Source: UBA4416 sp031539425
GTDB taxonomy: Bacteria; Bacteroidota; Bacteroidia; B-17B0; Aurantibacillaceae
DNA: 31,076 nucleotides
NCBI GenBank assembly: GCA_031539425.1
Contig: JAVKLI010000078.1
Span: 1-31,076 of the forward strand
Direction: 5' to 3'
Below the pieces are notes generated by a model. That model searched no databases. It was not told the origin of the DNA and saw only the letters and a list, made by a program, of their open reading frames with translations. Positions 26,350 through 31,076 of this stretch are shown piece after piece. The translations under genes and the position numbers were made by a program. How positions within the stretch are numbered: the first letter of the stretch is position 1; every line of letters starts with the position of its first letter.

Positions 26350-27243
26350 ATGAGCCCGTTTCCACAATTAAAAATAAATGACAAGATAGCCATAATTGCT
26401 ACTGCCAAAAAAGTGTTAGAAACAGACATTGAACCCTCTATTAATATAATTAAACAACAGGGCTTAATTCCAGTATTTGGAAGAAATATATTTAATGTAC
26501 AAAATCAGTTTGCGGGTAGCGATGCAGAGCGATTGGAAGATTTGCAATGGGCTTTAGATGACAACAGCATTAAAGCTATATTTATAGGCCGTGGTGGCTA
26601 TGGAACTACTAGGATAATAGAACAGTTAAACTGGTCTAAATTTAAAGCTAACCCAAAATGGATTATTGGTTATAGTGATATTACCGTATTGCATATACTG
26701 GTTAATAATTATGGTGTTCCGTCTTTACACGCACCCTTACTAATAGATTTGCATAAATCAACAGATAGTCAGGAGGGCTTATTTAATATACTTTTAAATA
26801 AAGCTAAAGCAATTACTGTTCCTATAAGTTTACATAATAAATTGGGCGAAGCCACCTCTCAAATTGTAGGAGGAAACTTATCTATTATTTACTCATTAGC
26901 AGGAACCGTATATGATTTAGACATGCGCGATAAAATATTATTTATTGAAGATATTGACGAATACCTTTATCATATAGATAGAATGATGATGCAACTAAAA
27001 TTATCAGGTAAATTAGCGCACTTAAAGGGTTTTATGGTAGGTGGCATGACGGATATTAAAGATAATACCGTGCCTTTTGGAAAATCTATAGAAGAAATAA
27101 TATTAGATGCTACTAAGGATTATAACTATCCTGTGTGTTTTAATTTTCCATCGGGTCATATACAAAATAACACGCCATTAGTTTTTTATAAACCTTGTAC
27201 CTTAAAAGTTACAAAAAATGAAGTAAGTTTGACTTATTTATAA
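26350..27243 (+). CDS. LD-carboxypeptidase (peptidase family S66)
   Basis: S66 enzymes remove the terminal D-alanine from murein tetrapeptides during peptidoglycan recycling. The 297-residue protein shows the Ser-Glu-His triad: nucleophile Ser in IIGYSDITVLH (about residue 109), Glu in FIEDIDEYLYHIDRM (about 200) and His in FPSGHIQNN (about 270), plus the family motif GRGGYGTTRI. An in-frame ATG exists at 26248, but it lies inside the divergent gene and would add an unmatched 34 residues. The ATG at 26350 gives the usual N-terminus (PFPQLKINDKIAIIATAKK). mqnE follows after 9 bp. Confidence 0.92.
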   Translation: MSPFPQLKINDKIAIIATAKKVLETDIEPSINIIKQQGLIPVFGRNIFNVQNQFAGSDAERLEDLQWALDDNSIKAIFIGRGGYGTTRIIEQLNWSKFKANPKWIIGYSDITVLHILVNNYGVPSLHAPLLIDLHKSTDSQEGLFNILLNKAKAITVPISLHNKLGEATSQIVGGNLSIIYSLAGTVYDLDMRDKILFIEDIDEYLYHIDRMMMQLKLSGKLAHLKGFMVGGMTDIKDNTVPFGKSIEEIILDATKDYNYPVCFNFPSGHIQNNTPLVFYKPCTLKVTKNEVSLTYL

Positions 27244-27252
27244 TTTCATTTT

Positions 27253-28380
27253 ATGTCGTCAGAATTATCTCTGCTTAATTTAAAAGATGATACATTAAAA
27301 AGTATTGCAATAAAGGTTTATGCTTCTGAAAGAGTAACATTTGACGAAGGCATATACTTATATAAACACGCGTCATTGCCGTATTTAGGTGTATTAGCAA
27401 ATTTTATAAAAGAGAAAAAGTCCAACAAGTATATTTATTTCAATCATAATTTTCATGTAGAGCCCACAAACATTTGTGTGTATTCATGTTCATTTTGCGC
27501 TTATTCTCGATTAATAAAACAAAAAGAAGAAGGCTGGCAATTAACCATTGATCAAATTTTAGATAAAGTAAAAGAATTTGACAACCAACCGGTAACAGAG
27601 GTGCATATTACTGGAGGTGTTATTCCGCAACAAGATTTAAATTTTTATACAGCTTTATTTAAAAAAATAAAACAACACCGACCAAGTTTACACATCAAGG
27701 CTTTAACGCCTGTAGAATGCCATTACATTTTTAAAAAAGCTAAAGTAACCTATAAACAAGGCTTAATGCAATTAATAGAAAGCGGCTTAGATTCCATGCC
27801 TGGCGGTGGCGCTGAAATATTTGACAAACAAATAAGAGACCAAATTGCAGGGGGAAAATGTACAGCAGAAGAATGGTTAGAAATACACGAAATATGGCAT
27901 TCGTTAAATAAACAATCTAATGCCACGATGCTTTACGGACACATGGAAACCTACGAACACAGGGTAGACCATTTAAATAGATTAAGAACGTTGCAAGATA
28001 AAACCAATGGCTTTAACGCTTTTGTGCCTTTAAAATTTAGAAACGGAAACAATGATATGTCTCACATAAATGAAGTATCAGTAATAGAAGATTTAAAAAA
28101 TTATGCCATCAGTAGAATTTATTTAGACAACTTTTTACACATTAAGGCTTATTGGGCTATGATAGGTAGGGAAACCGCACAGTTATCTTTAAATTTTGGG
28201 GTAGATGATATAGACGGCACTATTGACGATACCACTAAAATATACTCTATGGCTGGGGCTGAAGAACAAAATCCAAAATTAACCACTCAAGAATTAGTGC
28301 AGCTAATTTTTCAAGCTCAAAAAACGCCAGTAGAAAGAGACACACTGTATGGCATTATCAAAAACTATTCTATAAATTAA
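27253..28380 (+). CDS. mqnE: Aminofutalosine synthase (radical SAM)
   Basis: MqnE joins 3-[(1-carboxyvinyl)oxy]benzoate and a SAM-derived adenosyl radical to make aminofutalosine in the futalosine route to menaquinone. The 375-residue protein has the radical-SAM cysteines in NICVYSCSFCAYSR (CxxxCxxC, about residues 75-82). HVEPTNIC and EVHITGGVIPQQDLNFYTALF, followed by GLDSMPGGGAEIFD, are typical of the MqnE/MqnC/CofH family. The CAYSR-type motif and HVEPTN fit MqnE rather than MqnC, and the second copy downstream fits MqnC. It sits 9 bp after the LD-carboxypeptidase and 3 bp before a GT2 gene. Confidence 0.9.
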   Translation: MSSELSLLNLKDDTLKSIAIKVYASERVTFDEGIYLYKHASLPYLGVLANFIKEKKSNKYIYFNHNFHVEPTNICVYSCSFCAYSRLIKQKEEGWQLTIDQILDKVKEFDNQPVTEVHITGGVIPQQDLNFYTALFKKIKQHRPSLHIKALTPVECHYIFKKAKVTYKQGLMQLIESGLDSMPGGGAEIFDKQIRDQIAGGKCTAEEWLEIHEIWHSLNKQSNATMLYGHMETYEHRVDHLNRLRTLQDKTNGFNAFVPLKFRNGNNDMSHINEVSVIEDLKNYAISRIYLDNFLHIKAYWAMIGRETAQLSLNFGVDDIDGTIDDTTKIYSMAGAEEQNPKLTTQELVQLIFQAQKTPVERDTLYGIIKNYSIN

Positions 28381-28383
28381 TTT

Positions 28384-29556
28384 ATGACAGCGCTTGTTAT
28401 TTGTTTTTGTTTGTGTTGGTTTGTGCCAGTGTATTGTTATCTACTGTTTCCACTGTACATGAAGTGGGTAACCAAAAAAATTAATGTTACACAAAACAAT
28501 TATTCTATAGTAAATCAATGGCCGCCTGTAACGGTTGTATTTGCAGTATATAACGAAGCTTCGGTTATTAAACAAAAATTAATTTCTATTATAAATTCAG
28601 ATTATCCAACAAATCAAATTAAAATACTTATAGGGTCAGATAACTCTACAGATACTACTCATGTTATTATTGAGCAGTTTCAAAAACAATCAAATAATAT
28701 TGAATTAAAAGTATATACAACAAGGCAAGGCAAACTCAACATTATAAATGATTTAGTTTCGTTAACTCAAACTGAGCATTTAGTATTAACTGATGCCAAC
28801 GTGTTTTTTGAACCACAAACCATTAAAGCTTTAGTTTACAATTTAACTCACAAAGGGGCTGCCATGGTGTGTGGTAATATTCATAAATATTCGCCACAAA
28901 ATAACGGCATTTCAAATCAAGAAATAGCCTATATGAATTTTGAAAATAATTTAAAACATTATGAAAGCCTTAAATATGGCTTTATTGCAGGAGTAGAAGG
29001 GGGCTGTTATGCCATATTAAAAAAACATTTTATTAAAGTACCCGAAGGTTTTGTGATGGATGATTTTTTTATAACCCTTGATGTTATTTCAAAAAATTAT
29101 AAAGTATTGTTTGAGCCAGAAGCTCTTTGCTTTGAAGATGTTAATGATTTATCTCAAGAAGAATTTAAACGAAAAATAAGAATATCTATAGGTAATTTTA
29201 GAAACTTAGCATTTTATAAATCTATACTTTGGCCTATGTATAAAGGCTTTGGCTTTGTGTTTTTTTCTCATAAGGTTATGAGATGGATGGTGCCGTTTGC
29301 TATTTTAATTTCATGTATTATTTTATGTTTTATAATAGGTTTAAATTTTAATTATAGTTGGCTAATGTTATTTTATGCTTTAGCTGCAGTTTTAGCACTT
29401 CTTACTTTAAAACTAAAACACATTAAAATCCCTATTATAAGTGGGTTAGGGCACTTTATATTAATGAATGTAGCCTTATTTGTAGGGTATATAAAGTATA
29501 AATTTAGCCTAAAACAAAGCGCTTGGCAGCCACCACAAAGAAATGTAATTAAATAA
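28384..29556 (+). CDS. Membrane-bound GT2-family glycosyltransferase
   Basis: The 390-residue protein starts with a membrane segment, then a cytosolic GT-A domain: VVFAVYNEASVIKQKL (about residue 48), IGSDNSTDTT, the metal-binding Asp in LTDANVFFE (about 136), VEGGCYAIL and the acidic VMDDFFITLD. A RKIRISIGNFRNL region resembles the acceptor-site Q/RxxRW segment. Three or so membrane helices close the protein (about 295-375). Relatives include cellulose-synthase-like and lipid-linked sugar transferases; the product here is unknown. It sits between mqnE (3 bp) and mqnC (6 bp), so it is co-transcribed with menaquinone genes, which is unexpected. Confidence 0.88.
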   Translation: MTALVICFCLCWFVPVYCYLLFPLYMKWVTKKINVTQNNYSIVNQWPPVTVVFAVYNEASVIKQKLISIINSDYPTNQIKILIGSDNSTDTTHVIIEQFQKQSNNIELKVYTTRQGKLNIINDLVSLTQTEHLVLTDANVFFEPQTIKALVYNLTHKGAAMVCGNIHKYSPQNNGISNQEIAYMNFENNLKHYESLKYGFIAGVEGGCYAILKKHFIKVPEGFVMDDFFITLDVISKNYKVLFEPEALCFEDVNDLSQEEFKRKIRISIGNFRNLAFYKSILWPMYKGFGFVFFSHKVMRWMVPFAILISCIILCFIIGLNFNYSWLMLFYALAAVLALLTLKLKHIKIPIISGLGHFILMNVALFVGYIKYKFSLKQSAWQPPQRNVIK

Positions 29557-29562
29557 TATTAG

Positions 29563-30690
29563 ATGAAAATAGCAGATTTATTAACCAAAGCTAGTAACCT
29601 TGAATTTTTAACAATAGAAGAAGGTTTGTTTTTATTTGAACAAGCAGAGCTTACAGACCTTATGTTTGTTGCCAATAACATTAGAAATATTAAAAAACAT
29701 AATTCCAATAAAGTAACTTGGATTATAGACAGAAACGTAAATACAACCAATGTGTGTGTGGCCAATTGCAAGTTTTGTAATTTTTATAGAATACCTGGCC
29801 ACGCCGAATCTTATATTACTTCCATAGAAACCTATAAACAAAAAATAGAAGAAACCTTTAAATATGGCGGAGAGCAATTGTTGTTGCAAGGTGGGCATCA
29901 TCCAAAATTAGGATTGAGTTTTTATGTAGATTTATTTAAACAGCTCAAATTGTTATACCCAAATTTAAAACTCCATGCACTTGGCCCACCAGAAATAGAC
30001 CATATTTCTAAACTCGAAAAAAAATCATACCACGAAGTGTTAAAAGCCTTACTAGATGCTGGTTTAGACAGCCTGCCAGGTGCAGGTGCTGAAATATTAA
30101 ATAACCGTGTGCGACGATTAATATCAAATGGCAAATGTTTAGGCGAAGAGTGGCTTGATGTGATGAGAGCTTGTCATCAATTAAATATTACTACATCTGC
30201 CACCATGATGTTTGGTCATGTAGAAACGCTTTATGAACGCTTTGAACATTTAGTATCTATACGCACTGTACAGGCCAAAAAACCTAAAGATGCCAAAGGC
30301 TTTTTAGCCTTTATTCCATGGCCTTTTCAGGATGATGAAACGTTATTAAAAAGAGTAAAAGGTATTTCGAGTAATGTAAGTAATATAGAATACATAAGAA
30401 TGTTGGCTTTAAGCAGAATAATGTTGCCTAACATTGAAAACATACAAGCATCATGGTTAACCGTGGGCAAACAAACGGCACAAATATGCTTACACGCAGG
30501 GGCTAACGATTTTGGAAGCATTATGATAGAAGAAAATGTAGTGAGTGTGGCTGGAGCACCTCATAGATTTACTTATAAGAGTATTCAAAAGGCTATAGAA
30601 GAAGCGGGTTTTGAGCCACAACTACGAAATCAGCAATACGAAGAAAGACGACTTCCAAATAGTATAGAAGAACAAATAATAACGTATTAA
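29563..30690 (+). CDS. mqnC: Cyclic dehypoxanthinyl futalosine synthase (radical SAM)
   Basis: MqnC cyclises dehypoxanthine futalosine to the bicyclic intermediate of the futalosine menaquinone route. The 375-residue protein has the radical-SAM cysteines in NVCVANCKFCNFYR (about residues 64-71), DRNVNTTN, GGEQLLLQGGHHPKLGLSFY and LDAGLDSLPGAGAEIL. The QGGHHP-type block is the MqnC signature that separates it from MqnE. It is the last gene of the 26350-30690 operon. The similarity to mqnE upstream reflects an old paralogy. Confidence 0.92.
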   Translation: MKIADLLTKASNLEFLTIEEGLFLFEQAELTDLMFVANNIRNIKKHNSNKVTWIIDRNVNTTNVCVANCKFCNFYRIPGHAESYITSIETYKQKIEETFKYGGEQLLLQGGHHPKLGLSFYVDLFKQLKLLYPNLKLHALGPPEIDHISKLEKKSYHEVLKALLDAGLDSLPGAGAEILNNRVRRLISNGKCLGEEWLDVMRACHQLNITTSATMMFGHVETLYERFEHLVSIRTVQAKKPKDAKGFLAFIPWPFQDDETLLKRVKGISSNVSNIEYIRMLALSRIMLPNIENIQASWLTVGKQTAQICLHAGANDFGSIMIEENVVSVAGAPHRFTYKSIQKAIEEAGFEPQLRNQQYEERRLPNSIEEQIITY

Positions 30691-30698
30691 TAGAAAAA

Positions 30699-30880
30699 CT
30701 ATTGCCTCGTTATCACCATTTTAGAATTTACCACCCCATCATTGATGCTTACTTTTATTGGGTATATGCCCGATGTAAGGTAATTATCAAACATTATGGT
30801 TTGACTGACGCTGCCAGTGTTTTATGTTTGTATTTCTTTATCGGGTTTACAAGCCGCTATTAGTAAGCAAAAGCAGAGTA
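30699..30880 (-). pseudogene. Possible decayed small lipoprotein gene with a type IX-like tail
   Basis: On the minus strand a frame reads a lipobox-like segment (FCLLIAACKPDKEIQT), then TAA at 30822-30824, then 40 in-frame residues containing YLTSGIYPIKVSINDGVVNS and KMVITRQ, ending TAG at 30699-30701. The GIYPIKVSINDG block resembles a type IX secretion C-terminal tail. No start codon is seen; the 5' end runs into a GC-rich palindrome at 30880-30918. The pieces are too short for a firm call and could be noise. Confidence 0.35.
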
Positions 30881-30918
30881 GGGTAACCCCACTCTTAGCC
30901 CCTCCAAAGGAGGGTAAC
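30880..30918. repeat. GC-rich palindromic (REP-like) element
   Basis: In an otherwise AT-rich stretch, CCCTCC-AAA-GGAGGG (30900-30914) forms a 6-bp stem, and the word GGGTAAC occurs on both sides (30881-30887 and 30912-30918). Such islands of CCCCTCC/GGAGGGG occur as dispersed repeats in some Bacteroidota genomes; that it is one of these is inferred. Confidence 0.45.
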
Positions 30919-30935
30919 GTACATCAAACCTATTA

Positions 30936-31076
30936 TTAAAACACGCCAACTTGTATATATAAGCTTATCGTTTGATTTGTACCAGTTTCAGCTTTATTTA
31001 CTTGTAATAAACCTGCACTGTAGCGAAGCCCCACTTGAAACCCCTCTCTAAATCTGATGCCGCCATGTAATATGCC
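30936..31076 (-). CDS. C-terminus of an outer-membrane beta-barrel protein (partial)
   Basis: The minus strand is open from the window edge to TAA at 30936-30938, followed by TAA and TAG. The 46 residues read as alternating beta strands: GGIRFREGFQVGLRYSAG, LLQVNKAETGTN and ISLYIQVGVF, ending in Phe. This fits the last two strands of an outer-membrane barrel (porin/PorT-like class) in which the terminal Phe is recognised by the BAM machinery. The rest lies outside the window, so no finer name is possible. Confidence 0.6.
   Translation of the reverse strand, partial: GILHGGIRFREGFQVGLRYSAGLLQVNKAETGTNQTISLYIQVGVF

Overview
The window is an AT-rich stretch of a Bacteroidota chromosome. The evidence is a short primary sigma factor without region 1.1 next to rpe, a Lys/Arg/Glu-rich low-complexity N-terminus like that of Bacteroidota RluB-type pseudouridine synthases, starts with no visible Shine-Dalgarno, a large Bacteroidota-type outer-membrane protein, a possible type IX secretion tail, and futalosine-pathway menaquinone genes. 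I cannot place it below phylum. At least three genes start with TTG.

Layout. Bases 1-213 (minus) are the N-terminus of a pseudouridine synthase made of near-perfect 81-bp repeats. After a very AT-rich 474-bp gap comes a plus-strand housekeeping block (688-7198): hemE, mnmG, a zinc-ribbon methyltransferase, a Rieske-like lipoprotein with no cluster ligands, rpoD, rpe and sod. A parS-like palindrome overlaps the mnmG stop. Bases 7199-9883 are an accessory island: an HsdR_N-type nuclease gene broken by one in-frame TGA, a SRPBCC-MarR gene pair bracketed by ~212-bp direct repeats, and a 431-bp IS3-family remnant that keeps both terminal inverted repeats but has a damaged transposase. Core genes resume at 9884 with a 2-hydroxyacid dehydrogenase (minus) divergent from a class III aminotransferase (plus), then a 1155-residue outer-membrane protein. 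That protein converges on, and overlaps, a minus-strand flippase/glycosyltransferase pair for surface polysaccharide.

Bases 18317-26284 are all minus strand: a small conserved-looking unknown, a strong intrinsic terminator, rpsA (six S1 domains), thiL, an MsbA-like ABC exporter, a TPR protein, and a secreted YD-repeat-like protein. Divergent from these is a tight plus-strand operon (26350-30690): an S66 LD-carboxypeptidase, mqnE, a membrane GT2 glycosyltransferase and mqnC. Two menaquinone radical-SAM enzymes therefore flank a glycosyltransferase and share a transcript with a murein enzyme. The right edge holds a decayed lipoprotein-like minus-strand reading frame with a GC-rich palindrome at its 5' end, and the last 46 residues of an outer-membrane barrel protein.

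The best candidates for something new are the repeat-bounded SRPBCC-MarR cassette, the parS-like site at mnmG, the mqnE-GT2-mqnC arrangement and the ligand-less Rieske lipoprotein.
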